The notes under the pieces are model-generated. The model was not told the origin of the DNA. It searched no databases and worked only from the letters and a program-made list of their open reading frames with translations. Both the position numbers and the translations under genes were made by a program. From Diphasiastrum complanatum (taxonomy: Eukaryota > Streptophyta > Lycopodiopsida > Lycopodiales > Lycopodiaceae), in the NCBI GenBank assembly GCA_029204225.1, contig CM055097.1:13686721-13750720 (forward strand): 64,000 bases of DNA, in the 5' to 3' direction. Numbering within the stretch: the first letter of the stretch is position 1; each line of letters begins with the position of its first letter. Positions 11,660-22,635 of the stretch are shown piece by piece.

Positions 11660-13765
11660 AGATGATGATGCCGTTACGACCTTGCTTTCATCTCTTCCAA
11701 AGTCGTATGAGCACTTTGTGGTGATAATCTCCACACAACTCGACCTCACTCTTCAAAAGGTGATCAGTCATCTTCTTCAAGAAGAAATGCGGAGAAAGAC
11801 CAGCAGCCTGTCCATCAAAGACAAATTGATGGACCTGTACACCAAAAAGAAAGATTATTCCAAGGGCAAGAATCAAATTCAGCAGCAACAACAGCAGAAG
11901 CCTCACACTCAAGGTGAAAATAGTGGATCGTGCAAGAAGCTTTTCTACAGATATTGCAAGAGAGCCAATCACGACATCAAAAGAGTGTCGTATCTGTTTC
12001 TACAATGAGGCAAAGAAGCAACAACAGCAACAACCAGCATTAATGACAAGTGATGAAGCCAAGGATACCTGGTACATTGATAGTGGTGCGTCCAAGCACA
12101 TGACTTCAAGGAAAGAGTGGTTTTCAAAACTCAAGGAAACTCACAATGATGATGAAGTTGGGCAAGCTGATGGCCAATTGCTATCTGTTAAAGGATTTGG
12201 AGTGATACCAGTGAAGTTAGCCAGCAGGATGATATAGCGAATAAGCAATGTGCAATATGTGCCTGGCTTAGCTAACAATCTACTATCTGTTGGGATGATG
12301 GCTGATCAACAACTCAAGGTTGAGTTTGACAGTGACAAATGTCTTGTCAAAGACATCAAAAATCACTACAAAGTGATTGCTACAGGAGCTAGAGTCAACA
12401 GGAATTGACATATTAGTGCTCAAAGTTTACAGATTCTCAAAAGAGGAATCTAGTTATTGGATTGTCTAATATTCCTAGTGACATCCTAGATCTTGTCCAC
12501 AGTGATCTATGTGGACCTATTCAGACTAGATCTCTTAGTGGCTACTATTATTTTATTACCTTATTTGATGATTATAGCAGATGCATTTGGATTTATTTCA
12601 TAAGCAAAAAATCAGATGCTTTTGCTAAGTTTAGAGAATTCAAGGCATTAGTTGAAAAGCAAACAGGATGTTGCATCAAGACTTTGAGATCTGATGGAGG
12701 TGGTGAGTATTTTTCAACAGAATTTATTGATTTCTGGGGATCAAGAGGTAGACTACAACACCTTATTCACCACAATAAAATGGAGTTGTGAAACGAAAGA
12801 ACATATCTATTATTGAGATGGCCAGAGCGATGCTCAAAAGCAAGGGTCTGCCAAACACCTTTTGGGAAGAAGCTTGTAGCATAGCTACGCACATCATGAA
12901 TCGGTGTCCTACAAATTCCGTGGAAGGTAAGACACCTTATGAAGATTTTACTGGAAAGAAACCTAATATTTCTCATTTGAGAGTATTTGGTTGTGATGCT
13001 TATGTTCATATTTCTGATGAGAAACGAAGGAAATTGTATGCAAAAGCTATCAAGTGTATTTTCCTTGGATATGATGAGAAGGCCAAGGCATACATGATGT
13101 ATGACACAAATGCACAGAAGCTTGTGATTTCTAGGGATTCTAAATTTGACGAGATGGATCGAGGTGAGCAATCTGAAGTAATCACTAAACCTTTTGATGA
13201 GGGAGTGAAAGTACAGGTCAAGAAGGAAGTGGATTTTGATACGAAAAATCCAATGGAAAAAGACAAGCATGATGCTGAAATCCCCAAGAGAGTACCTAAA
13301 TGGTACTTATCAGTCACAGATAATACAAAGAAGGGAAATACTCCCGAATCTAGCGAGCAGGGAGAGCTTAGAAGATCAAGTAGAAATCGAAAACCTCCTA
13401 CAAGATTAGAGATGAATCTAGCCCTAATCGGTTCTGTGTCCAAGGCTCAAGAACCAAAAACTTTTGATAAAGCAAAGGAACACGAGGAGTGGCGTGAAGC
13501 TATGGAAACAGAAATGGAAACTATATCGAAAAATAGGACGTGGAACTTGGTTGAGCTACCTGATGGTAAGACACCTATCACTTGCAAATGGATATACAAG
13601 ATCAAATATGGAGCTGATGGGCAACTCAACAAGTACAAAGCACGCTGGTTGCGAGAGACTTTGAGCAGCATGAAGGTATTGATTTTGAGAAAACCTTCGC
13701 ACCTATAGCTAAGATGGTAACTATACGTTCTATCATTGATATTTCTGCTTTCTACAATTGGAACA
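11660..13765 (+). pseudogene. Copia gag-pol relic A, broken in RT
   Basis: Domains appear in normal Copia order with frame breaks. Gag tail is at about 11682-11850 (L-S-S-L-P-K-S-Y-E), with a degraded knuckle near 11950. Protease D-S-G-A-S-K-H-M is near 12077. An incomplete GAG-pre-integrase region falls at 12240-12430. The integrase core starts at 12462 (V-H-S-D-L-C-G-P-I, later S-D-G-G-G-E-Y), breaks near 12760 and continues at 12788 (M-A-R-A-M-L-K-S-K-G-L-P). RT start is at 13480-13760 (E-E-W-R-E-A-M, C-K-W-I-Y-K-I-K-Y), with a further frameshift near 13650. The element stops abruptly near 13765, where a second Copia relic begins. Stops at 12235 and elsewhere make it non-functional. Confidence 0.85.
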
Positions 13766-14952
13766 ATCAATCGATAGGAAGGCAGATCATCATTCTTGGT
13801 GCTATAATAGGTCACAAGTCAAAGGTGAAGATCAAGAAAGATCTTCAAGTCCAAGCTCGAGCAAGCCAAAGAAGGATAACTCAAAGATCAAGTGCTACTT
13901 TTGTAGCAAGATGGGGCACTATGTCTTGGAGTGCTTCAAGAGGAAGAAAACTCAAAGTCAAGCAAACCTAGGCCAAGAGGAAGAAGAGAGCTCTCATGAA
14001 GACTCTCTTATGATGTCAAGTTTCTCATCTTCAAGCATGAGAGGAGAAGACCCTTGGTGGATAGATAGTGGGGCTAGCTCCCACATGACAAGTAAGAGGG
14101 AGTATTTTTCAATCTTATCCACCTATGATGGACCTATCAACTCAATTTTCATAGCAAATGATTGTGCTTGTAAGGTAGGAGGCATAGGATATGCTTGGGA
14201 CCTTCAAGGAAGATCAAGATAGATGGTGTATTATACATTCTTAGCATCACTAAGAGCTTACTTAGTGTAGGCCAATTGATTGAAAATGGTTTCATTGTGG
14301 AGTTCTCTACTAATGTATGCAACATCAAGACGAATGGGAAGATCATAACAAGAGGAAGAAGGTTTGGGAGGTTGTTTAAGCTTGATTCTTTTGTTGATCC
14401 TAACCAATTTGTGATGGTAGCCAAGGAAGACAATATGACCACATTGGTCACAAGAATACCAAGTCTATGGAAGCCATGTGCAAGGAGAAGCTTGCTCTAG
14501 TCCTTCCAAGATCCATGAAAAAGGAGAAAAAGGTTTGTGAAGCATGTGCTTTGGCTAAAGCACATAGGTTGTCTTTTTCTTACTCTATCACTAAGACTAC
14601 TCACAATCTTAAGTTGATCCATTTGGATGTACATTTTGCAAGCACAAGGAGCAATGGTAGAACCACAATGTTTGTAAGATTTAATGATGAATCCTCTAAG
14701 AATCATAATGGAAAATATATGGTTGAGATCAAGGAGGAGCTTGATCAAGAGGAGGAGCAAAATTCGTCCTTGAAGGACACTTATATCCATACAAGAGTAT
14801 TTGGCCTCATTAGTTTCAAGTTCAACAAGTATGTAATGCAAATTGCTAGTGGTAAGCAATTGTGGACTAGTCAATTTCACATAAATGGTCTTGGTTTTGT
14901 TGACTTAAAATTGATGGGGCAAGGGAGTATGGAGAACATGAACGGAAAATAG
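13766..14952 (+). pseudogene. Copia gag-pol relic B with deleted integrase
   Basis: A different Copia family begins inside relic A's RT. It shows a zinc knuckle (C-Y-F-C, G-H-Y, C) near 13890, protease W-W-I-D-S-G-A-S-S-H-M at about 14055, the region up to L-Y-I-L-S-I-T-K-S-L-L-S-V-G-Q-L near 14235-14280, and a GAG-pre-integrase C-x-A-C-A-L-A-K-A-H segment near 14540. Integrase starts (L-I-H-L-D-V) but its catalytic core is deleted and the frame passes into a Glu-rich linker and unrelated sequence. There is a stop at 14220 and a frame change near 14455. Both gag N-terminus and RT are missing. Confidence 0.8.
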
Positions 14953-15439
14953 AGCAGGAATATTTGCGGAAAAGCTCTCCCGCTATAATGGGCTACTAGA
15001 TGCAAAAACAGTTTAATAGAATGTTTATGCTAAGTATAATCACAGCTTAAATGTTCTGGTACCCAACAAGATCTTATAAACTAGTTCATACTCACAAAAA
15101 AAAAAGAGTACAATCCACCGAAGAGATTAGAAATGATTTGTGTGTGGTATAACTAAAAAATGGATTTAGTCAAATTTTTAGTTCTAAAATAGATTGAAAG
15201 AGCAGTATGATAGCGAAAGTTCCTCAAGCGTCATCAGACGTCAAAGATAGTCATCGTCTGATCAGAAACTGAGGAGTACAAGCATTCATCTACGTTATAC
15301 ATAGATAGAAAAACATGCAGCTACTATATTACACTGAAGCACAACAAAATAGCAGTTACAACTAGAATGACGGCGTAATTGGGAGGCTCAAAATCATTCG
15401 TCTCATAGATGGAGCATCACGTAGAGTGTGCTGTGAAAG
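14953..15439. other. Unassigned stretch between Copia relics
   Basis: No gene or clear repeat seen. The sequence may include LTR remnants, but no TG...CA pair could be matched. Confidence 0.3.
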
Positions 15440-16081
15440 ATTTCAGATCATTATGATGCAATCTACTTGAATGATCTTTGGTTAGAAAGAGAAATACACT
15501 ACCAATCTCACCAATGTAGAAAAATCAGCATCTACACACAAAATGAGATGCAAGCACTAATAGAACTTGATCAAACTTGAATGAAATGAAAAACTATTGT
15601 TGTTGTCCATGCAAAACCAGCAAACTACTGTATTTCACACGTGTGGATCCAAAAATAACAAATATAGATCATTCTACACATAGAATTGCAAGCAATCACC
15701 AAGATAGTGCACCAATTGATAGTAGAACTCAAGAGAATCATGTATAAGCATGAAATGAGATAGAAAAGAGAGAAGATAGCTCTCTCCACGAGTTACATCC
15801 TTTTATAGCATGTCCAAACCCTATTTGGCCACTTGGCTTTCCCACCAAATGCTAATCCTACTAATTTTGGGTCTAGATTCAATGTACCCAATTATTCAAA
15901 TTTGAATCTACTCAAACTCGCATTCTAACTTTCCCACACTTTCAAAAAGTGTTTATTCAAATGAAATTTAGACTAATGAACTTTGAAAAGTCAACCTCTA
16001 AGTCTAAAAGAAGTTGTGGCCTCAATATGCCAAATATGGAAATATAACAAAAATGGGATGAAACTAGTTGAATCTTTCACA
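15440..16081 (-). mobile_element. 3' LTR of the minus-strand Copia (left boundary approximate)
   Basis: The right edge is fixed: on the minus strand the LTR begins TGTGAAAGATTCAAC at 16081, preceded by a purine tract (GAAGAGGGAG in sense, 16082-16091). A TATA-like TGCTATAAAA lies at 15801-15810 in minus sense, as expected for an LTR promoter. The last 82 bp (16000-16081) recur at 19088-19169 at the other end of the element. The outer (left) edge is uncertain. Confidence 0.6.
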
Positions 16082-16626
16082 CTCCCTCTTCAACTAGTTT
16101 TAGCATAGACTTTGATAACACTCCAAGTGAGGTCCTATGCTTCATGAACAAGTCTTCTCCCAATGCCAAATTGAAAGCCAAATCGACGTCGCCTTTCGAA
16201 ATGCACTCTGTCGCCAACTCCCAACTTCGTGTCTACACATTCCCTTGAAGATACATGTTGAAGCTCCACCTCCTTTGCAATGACTTGCTCCCTCACAAAG
16301 TGATATTGTATCTCAATATGCTTGCTCCTAGCATAGTTTTTTGACCATAGAACTTTGATCCATCATAACAATGATCTTCTTCCTAAGAATAGATCTCCTT
16401 CTAATGATCATGTTATGCTCAAAATAGAAACAACCATAATTGATATAGAGAATAGTGTCCACTTGGATGCTTCACTATTTTTTACATCAATTTTACATGT
16501 AAAAATGTGACTAGAACATGAAGAATCAATTAGAATGTAAATGAAATGCTTCCACCATGCTTCCAACTCTGAACTCTCTGGAAAAATACAGCAAACAAAC
16601 AATAAATGTGAGTGATCAACATTTTC

Positions 16627-17259
16627 TTACATGTCTCCTCCTTCTTTGTCCTTTGTTGCCATGTATCCACCATGATACTCCATGAATGAGCCTCCATCTC
16701 CATCTTGCCTCAAGATACCATAATACCTTGATGACTTGACCATGAATGAGTGACATAATGAACCTCCAATAGCTTCATTTCCATTAGCAAAACCATCCAA
16801 GAATGCTAGTACAAATCCAACATCAAAACAATGCTCACCAATGTAGCTAGTTTTACCATATCTTGATAATTTGCACATATCCACATGAAAATGCTCAAAC
16901 ACGAGACAGAACAAGTTAAGTAGACTTGAAAAACACTTCCTTGCTGCTCCTTTGACCTTAATTGAGTCTTCAATATGCTGCAAAAATAGATCCATAACAT
17001 ACTTGCCAATTACCTCTCCTTTGATGCTCTTGACTAGCTTTAAATTGCCAACTTCTCTTTTGACTAGTAGAAGCGCTTTGAGATCAACCTCTTGATCTTC
17101 AACTTGACCATCAAAGTCATTGAACAATTTTTTTTTTCCAGATCCATTACTTGATTTTACAGCAAGATAACATCCATCCACTTGCATAGCTCCATGTACA
17201 CAAGAAGATCCTTCAAAAGATGTTCCACTCTTCTTAAGAGCTTGATAATCAAGATCCAT
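16627..17259 (-). CDS. Unidentified 210-aa ORF inside a Copia relic
   Basis: An uninterrupted 210-codon minus-strand ORF lies between integrase-type linker sequence (17290-17453) and the 3' LTR, where reverse transcriptase and RNase H should be. I recognise no RT or RNase H motif. Visible features are a Lys/Gly-rich start, a central Cys/Phe/Leu-rich part (C-F-S-S-L-L-N-L-F-C-L-V-F-E-H-F-H) and a Gly/Tyr-rich end (M-E-Y-H-G-G-Y-M-A-T-K-D-K-E-G-G-D-M) next to the 3' non-coding part. It may be captured host sequence, an accessory ORF of this family, or an open frame kept by chance. It stays open while neighbouring Copia frames are broken. Confidence 0.35.
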   Translation of the reverse strand: MDLDYQALKKSGTSFEGSSCVHGAMQVDGCYLAVKSSNGSGKKKLFNDFDGQVEDQEVDLKALLLVKREVGNLKLVKSIKGEVIGKYVMDLFLQHIEDSIKVKGAARKCFSSLLNLFCLVFEHFHVDMCKLSRYGKTSYIGEHCFDVGFVLAFLDGFANGNEAIGGSLCHSFMVKSSRYYGILRQDGDGGSFMEYHGGYMATKDKEGGDM

Positions 17260-17289
17260 TGCTTGGATCCACTCCTCTTCTTTCCTTGC

Positions 17290-18990
17290 CTGATGTACAC
17301 TTGTAGGGTCAAAGAGGTTAGGAAAGCAACATAATTTCCAGAAACTACTTGCTTACCCTTTTGATCATATGTGAGCCTTGAAGGTACTTCCCTTTCTCTT
17401 GATGTTCTCCTTGGCTTTTGACTTGATGAAGGTCCATCATCACCACCATCCAAAGTAGGATCCTTCTCATCAACATCAAGAATGTTAGACTAAAATCATC
17501 AATGAATGTTACATACATCTTAGCTCCACTATTGCTAATTGTAGTAAATCCATGAATATCTGAATGTACAAGTTGAAAAGGCTTTGTAGATCTAGTATAA
17601 GGTAGTCTATGTGACTTAGACAAAGCACAAGACTCACAAACATGCTTGACATCACTTAAGAAACTTGGAAGACCAATCACAACCTTCCTCCTTGCCATTA
17701 CCTCCAATGACTTGAAGTTGAGGTGTCCCATCCTTTTGTGCCAAACTCTTGAATAGAAATTTGCTCCCTTGCAACACATCCAACTTGGTTAGCAATAACA
17801 CAAGCATCTAGTTTGAACAAATTCCCTTGCCTTTTACCTTTTCCAATCAAGACATCCTTCCTTTTGATCAAACAAGCATCTCCATCAAACTCCACCTTGA
17901 GGCCAATACTTAGCATTTGGCACACTAAGCAAATTCTTAATATTAGATGGAATAAACAAGACATCCTCCAAATGAACATTCCTATTTGTAGAGAGAGAAA
18001 TAAAAATTGTGCCAATCCCTTTGATTGCACACTCACCATCATTGGTCGTGTAGATCACCCTCTTGTCATCTCCATATGCCAACAAAGAAGTGAAGTACTC
18101 TTTGTGAAAGGTCATGTGTGAACTTGCTCCACTACCAATCCACCAAGGATCTAGATCTCCATCATTAGCAAGCATATATGAAGACATCACAAAGCATCAT
18201 CATTTGCATCTTGAACATCCAAACCATCCTCATCAAGAGTAAGATTACCTTGCTTGTCTCCTTGATCTCTCTTCTTCTTGTAGCACTCACTTGCAAAGTG
18301 TCCTTTGATGCCACAATAGAAGCACTTGAGCTTTGATCTATCCTTCTTTTTGCCACTTGAAGAAGCATCCACTTGATCTTGCCCTTTAGACCACTCACTT
18401 TTGGTTTTGCCCTTGAATTTTCTTTTTGTGAACATAACATCCTTTTAAAGTGTCGATGTAGATCCACCTCTTGCTTGAAGCCTATATTCCTCATTGATCA
18501 AGATCTCTTGAAGATCCATCAAACTTGGCAATACTTTGAACAATGTTAGCATGAGCATTCAACAAGCCATTAAGAATTACTTGAATAAGCTCTCCTTCCT
18601 TAATGCTTTCATCAATGCAAGCCATCTCATCATTCAATGCTTTCATTCTCAAAACAAAAGTACTTGGACTTTCTTCATTCTTTTACAAACAATGGACTTA
18701 CCAACTTCCTTGATAAGCTCATTGGTAACATTCATCTTTATCATGTGTAGAGCCTTCTTGGCCCTCTTGTCATACCTCAATTGATCTTTTGTGTTGCTAG
18801 TCTCTCCTCCAAACCTACAACAATATCCAAAACATCATTGATCTCAAGAGGTGACTCCATCCTCACTTTCCACAATGAATAGTTACTTGAGGTAAGCCTA
18901 TCATTGGCTTCCAACATGACTCCAATTGAGGTTGCCATGTAGCAATGACTTGATCTTCTCTTTCAACTTGTTTCAATGCACAAAGAACTC
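17290..18990 (-). pseudogene. Copia gag-protease-integrase relic
   Basis: Reading right to left: degraded UBN2 gag at 18960-18500, with frame changes; zinc knuckle at about 18320-18280 (C-F-Y-C, G-H-F, C) after a Lys-rich linker; protease W-W-I-G-S-G-A-S-S-H-M near 18140, where the catalytic Asp of the D-S-G motif is replaced by Gly; L-L-S-V segment near 17930; GAG-pre-integrase W-H-K-R-M-G-H-L-N at about 17740-17715 and C-E-S-C-A-L-S-K-S-H near 17630; integrase start V-H-S-D-I-H-G near 17565-17545. The integrase core is cut short and a Ser/Arg linker follows. RT and RNase H are missing. The 5' LTR is reduced to the remnant at 19088-19169. Confidence 0.8.
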
Positions 18991-19087
18991 TTTTGAACAA
19001 CAACAAATGCTTTCAAAAGAAATCACCAAGATTTGAAACTATCTCACAAATTCTCTTCTAGCACTTATTTAAGCAAATCAAGACATT

Positions 19088-19169
19088 AAGTCTAAAACAA
19101 GTTTTGGCCTCAATATGCCAAATATGAAAATAGAGCAAAAATGTGATGAAACTAGTTGAATCTTTCACA
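19088..19169 (-). mobile_element. Remnant of the Copia 5' LTR
   Basis: 82 bp matching 16000-16081 (about ten differences by eye), ending at the same TG...-type terminus. The rest of the LTR and the primer site have been deleted, so gag follows almost directly. Confidence 0.7.
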
Positions 19170-19439
19170 TGTGCCTGGATGATACATTTATAGAATATAT
19201 CCATGTATTAATTACAATAAATATTTGTCACCTAATTAGGTAAGCCGTTGTACTTGAAACTATTTGGCTTGTGTGACAACTGTACATGGTCAACTTGTAG
19301 GGAATGTTGACGCAGACGAGGACGCTGCAAATTCTCTCACTTCGCATATTACGTGAAGTGGTTTTTTCTCACTTCGCAAATTCTGGGAAGTGCTTGGAAC
19401 GTTCCTCGTAGAAAAATAGACGACTGTTGGTTTTTTTTT

Positions 19440-19850
19440 TCTCTCTTCAGGATTTGTGAAAAAGCCGACAGTGCTCTCAAAAAGTCAACATTGTTTTTAA
19501 AAAATGCGACGGTTCCCTTAAAAAGATGACAATGTCTTTAAAACAGTCTAACTTCTTCAAAATAGTTGAAAGGAAAAAGCTGAAGGCAAGTGTCGCATTT
19601 TTCGGGACAGTGCGAAAGAACCGACACTGTCGCATTTCAAGAAAATGCGAAAAAGTCGACACTGTTGAAAAATAGTTGAAGTTGAACTATGTTGAAGTGT
19701 CGCATTTCGAGAAAAGCCGACATTGTCGCATTTCAAGAAAAGCCAACACTGTGAAAAACATAGTTCATTTTTGTAGACTGTTGCGACACTTAGTGTATTT
19801 TTGCAGACTGTTATGACACTCAGTGTATTTTTGCGGAGTTGTTCTAAATG
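19440..19850. repeat. Array of short GTCGCATTTC / CCGACACTG repeats
   Basis: Four imperfect units start with GTCGCATTT at about 19592, 19627, 19698 and 19725. Most continue with a GAAAA run and a CCGACA(C/T)TG or TCGACACTG. Earlier decayed units (CCGACAGTG at about 19465, TGCGACGG near 19505) precede them. Two further tandem units of about 31 bp (GACTGTTGCGACACTTAG and GACTGTTATGACACTCAG) lie at about 19776-19838. The TCGCA...TGCGA parts create local dyads. The array lies beyond the 3' end of the next Copia relic. Confidence 0.7.
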
Positions 19851-20129
19851 CTAATTCGTGGAAGTTCTTGAAGATGGCCAAGTCTTCAATGATCTTCAAA
19901 TTATTGAACTTAACATCTGAACTTGAAATATGATAGGATTGGTTACCCTTTGCTGGAGATCTATCAATAATCAGATATGCAACATCCTGCATTCACCATA
20001 AGCAATCACCAAAGAAGGCGGAAGAAGAACATGCACTATCACTCTATCACAATATTGCATACTGAATGTAAAATGTACAAATAAACCAATAGAGTACAAA
20101 ACCTCTCAAATTTACATCTACCTAATGAC

Positions 20130-21273
20130 TTAGTAAAAATATCTGCCATTTGATCTTCAAATTTACAAAAAACAAGATCAATGGCTTCATCAAGAATTTT
20201 CTCTCGAACAAAATGATAGTGTATTTAGATGTGCTTGGTTCGAGCATGTAAAACTGGATTTTTGACAAGGTGAATGCAGTTTTGATTGTTGCAAGATATA
20301 GTAGTCGCATCCACCTGTGGTTGACCTAAATCCACAAGCAATCTTCTTTTTTATACCGCTTCTTGTATAGCATTGTTGAGTGCTCGATATTCAGCTTCCA
20401 TCGATGATAAGACTACTGTAGGTTGCTTTTTGTTGCTCCATGAAATTGCAGCTATACCATAACTGAATGTATGACCACTGGTAGATCTTCTGTCATCAAT
20501 ATTACCTGTCTAATCGGCATCTGTATAACCTACCAACATTGGCGCTTCAGGATGATCATACTTCAAACCAAAATTCAATGTCCCTCGAATGTATCTGAGA
20601 ATACGTTTAGCAGACTTCCAGTGTGTTTGACTAGGATCTTGCATAAATTAACTAACACCACCAACAACATAAGAAATATCAGGTTGTGTGTGTGTCAAAT
20701 AAATCAAACTACCCACCAACTGTCTATACAAATAAACATCCACTTTCTCAGATTCATCATATGTAGTAAGCTTCATGTTGACATCCATAGGTGTACTCAA
20801 AGGCTTACAATCTTGCATATTGAACTTATAAAGCAAATCTCGTGCATATTTGCTTTGTGTAAGAAAGACCATGTCTTCCTTTTGCCATACTTCAATGCCA
20901 AGACAATAGTGCATCAATCCTAGATCGCTTATGTCATAAGCATTGGAAAGATCTGATTTGATTTCCTCAATTAAGCTCTCATTAATTCCTATAATAATCA
21001 AATCATCCACGTACAATACAATGAACATTATATCTGAATCTTGTCTTAGAATGTAAAGATTAGGATCAATATCACTCTTTATCATTCCCCTTTGCTGGAA
21101 GTGTTCATCAATGCAAGAGTATCACGCCCGTGGTGCCTGCTTCAATCCACAAATGGCTTTGTTGAGCTTACAAACGAGATGCTCTCTCCCTGGCTCAACA
21201 AATCCTTGAGGTTGTACTAAGTACACCTCTTCATCCAGCACTCCATTAAGAAAAGCAGATTTAACGTCTAATT
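20130..21273 (-). pseudogene. Copia RT and RNase H relic
   Basis: On the minus strand the frame enters at 21273 with [10 protein letters not shown], then [12 protein letters not shown] stop falls near 21120. The catalytic Y-V-D-D is at about 21003-21014. D-I-S-D-L-G-L-M-H-Y-C-L-G follows, then S-L-I-Y-L-T-H-T-Q-P-D-I-S-Y, and after more stops the RNase H region with A-R-T-K-H-I near 20240-20220 and D-I-F-T-K-S-L near 20150. Upstream domains are absent because a SINE-like repeat adjoins at 21274. Stops make it non-functional. Confidence 0.85.
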
Positions 21274-21620
21274 ATGGCTCGACCTAACGGCCTCGACATA
21301 ATCTTACGAGCGTCCAAGGTTTAAGCCTTGGTTTGAAACCAAGATGCACATTTTTTGGGCATTTTTATTGGGTTGCACAGGTAAAAAAAAAGCTTTTGCC
21401 TGGCTCCATAAAATGGATTGCATCTCTCCTGAATGGAAGCCTCAAGGCCAACACAGTAGGGATCAAGCGAGTGCTCAAGAAAGCCAGCAAAGTATAGGAA
21501 TGAAATTGGCATCATGAAAATTTTGATGACTTTTTAAACAGGCTAATGAAACCTTTTAAAAAAATGCAGGTTTTTTGAGGATAACTCAAAAGAGGTTTCC
21601 AACACTCGATCAAGCGTTGC
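21274..21620 (+). mobile_element. SINE-like repeat, copy A
   Basis: The left end has a tRNA-like head: TGGCTCGACCTAACGG resembles a Pol III A box and GGTTTGAAACC, about 55 bp further, differs from the B-box consensus GGTTCGANNCC at one base. The body shares TATAGGAATGAAAT, GCATCAT and CAGGTTTTTT...AACTCAAAAGAGGTTTC with the copy at 57000-57262. It directly abuts the Copia RT relic. No ORF is expected in such an element. Confidence 0.5.
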
Positions 21621-21860
21621 AGTGGTGAATGGCTGGAAGCAGAAGCATAAGGCTTACGAATATTCTATCAATGATTGCAATTGAGCAACGTACCGAAATA
21701 ATCTCTCAAAAATTGATATCATATAATTTTTGATGATTTTCTATAGAAGCATATAGACCCTTTTATGAGTAATAAGTCATCAAAAAATTGAGAGGCTTTA
21801 AAAAATGCAGGTTTTTTTTATAACTCAAAAAGATGTTTCCCGAGCACTGCTCTGAGGAAG
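21621..21860 (+). mobile_element. SINE-like repeat, copy B
   Basis: Its 3' part (about 21712-21852) matches 57110-57246 along ~135 bp: ATCATA, AAGCATATA, CAAAAAAT(T/C)GAGA, CAGGTTTTTTTT, AACTCAAAA and GAGCACTGC occur in the same order and spacing. A weak A-box-like TTGCAGTGGTGAATGG lies at its start. It ends just before the hypothetical ORF at 21869. Confidence 0.5.
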
Positions 21861-21868
21861 CAATCATT

Positions 21869-22129
21869 TTATTTGGTTTTGGCGCTGTTTTGGGCTTTTT
21901 TCTGGAGGCGTTTTGGTGGCGAGCATCGGTTTCCCTTTGATGTGCGATAAATCTCGGTAAGCATCTCACTTCTCCAATCGTCTCTCATTTTCAGAGATTC
22001 CATCGGTAAATCATGTTTTGAAGCAGCGAGGTTGCTTCCCAGCTCTTGAATCATACTAATGAATGAGTTTTTCAAAGGGGTATCAGTTTCAATTATTCTG
22101 ACAGGGTTTGGACGACCATATCTTTGCAT
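21869..22129 (-). CDS. Hypothetical ORF divergent from the U1A/U2B'' gene
   Basis: 86 codons on the minus strand, starting about 130 bp before the likely first 5' UTR exon of the U1A/U2B'' gene. The translation looks like real protein (T-P-L-K-N-S-F-I-S-M-I-Q-E-L-G, then a basic tail), with balanced composition and no simple repeats, but I do not recognise it. It may be the first exon of a divergently transcribed gene sharing a promoter. GAGAAGTGAGA at about 21970-21980 (minus sense) could be a splice donor. The left end runs into a SINE-like repeat. It could also be chance. Confidence 0.35.
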   Translation of the reverse strand: MQRYGRPNPVRIIETDTPLKNSFISMIQELGSNLAASKHDLPMESLKMRDDWRSEMLTEIYRTSKGNRCSPPKRLQKKAQNSAKTK

Positions 22130-22261
22130 TTGCTGAATGATGGGAGATCCTTAAACCATTATCGAACAATAAACTCAGAAATATTTGGATTGTCTAGTTA
22201 GAAATATGGTTCCGACGAGCTGTCTCGCTTGTATTAGAAAGCTGTTTTAGGTTAGGGTCAG
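22130..22261 (+). promoter_or_regulatory. Probable promoter and first 5' UTR exon of the U1A/U2B'' gene
   Basis: This short stretch lies between the divergent ORF and a good splice donor GTCAG|GTACGTG at 22261/22262. No clear TATA box is visible. The call rests on position only. Confidence 0.35.
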
Positions 22262-22444
22262 GTACGTGTTTTTATTTACAGTTTCAGGATGATGGTATTT
22301 TGAAGGGCTGCTCTCTTAAGCTCGATTTTAATTATTTTTTTTAATTTACAGTTTAGGATGATGATGTTAAGATGTAGCGTAGCAATGAAGTGGATTAGAG
22401 GTTTGCTTTCTTAAGTTAAATATCGTTTTTTGAATTTTTTGCAG
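22262..22444 (+). other. Possible 5' UTR intron of the U1A/U2B'' gene
   Basis: A strong donor GTACGT at 22262 pairs with an acceptor at 22443-22444 (T-rich TTTTTTGAATTTTTTGCAG). The enclosed 183 bp is T-rich, like plant introns. Transcript data would be needed to confirm it. Confidence 0.45.
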
Positions 22445-22635
22445 ACGGAGGACCGACTCGTATTCTTCTATTGCTTGAGAGAAGACAGTGGTCACGAGAG
22501 AAAACCATAGAGACTAGCATAGCAATCAGAGCCCTTGCTCAAAAATTAGAGCGAGCATCGAGATGATGCAGGTGGATGCACCTCCAAATCAAACGATTTA
22601 TATCAACAATCTCAATGAAAAAATCAAGAAAGAAG
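22445..22635 (+). other. U1A: U1A/U2B'' exon with 5' UTR end and first coding part
   Basis: 5' UTR 22445-22562 follows a TTTTTTGCAG acceptor. Coding part 22563-22635 holds 24 codons plus one base and ends GAAG|GTGAGC, a strong donor with phase 1. It encodes the N-terminus and the RNP2 motif of RRM1. Confidence 0.85.
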
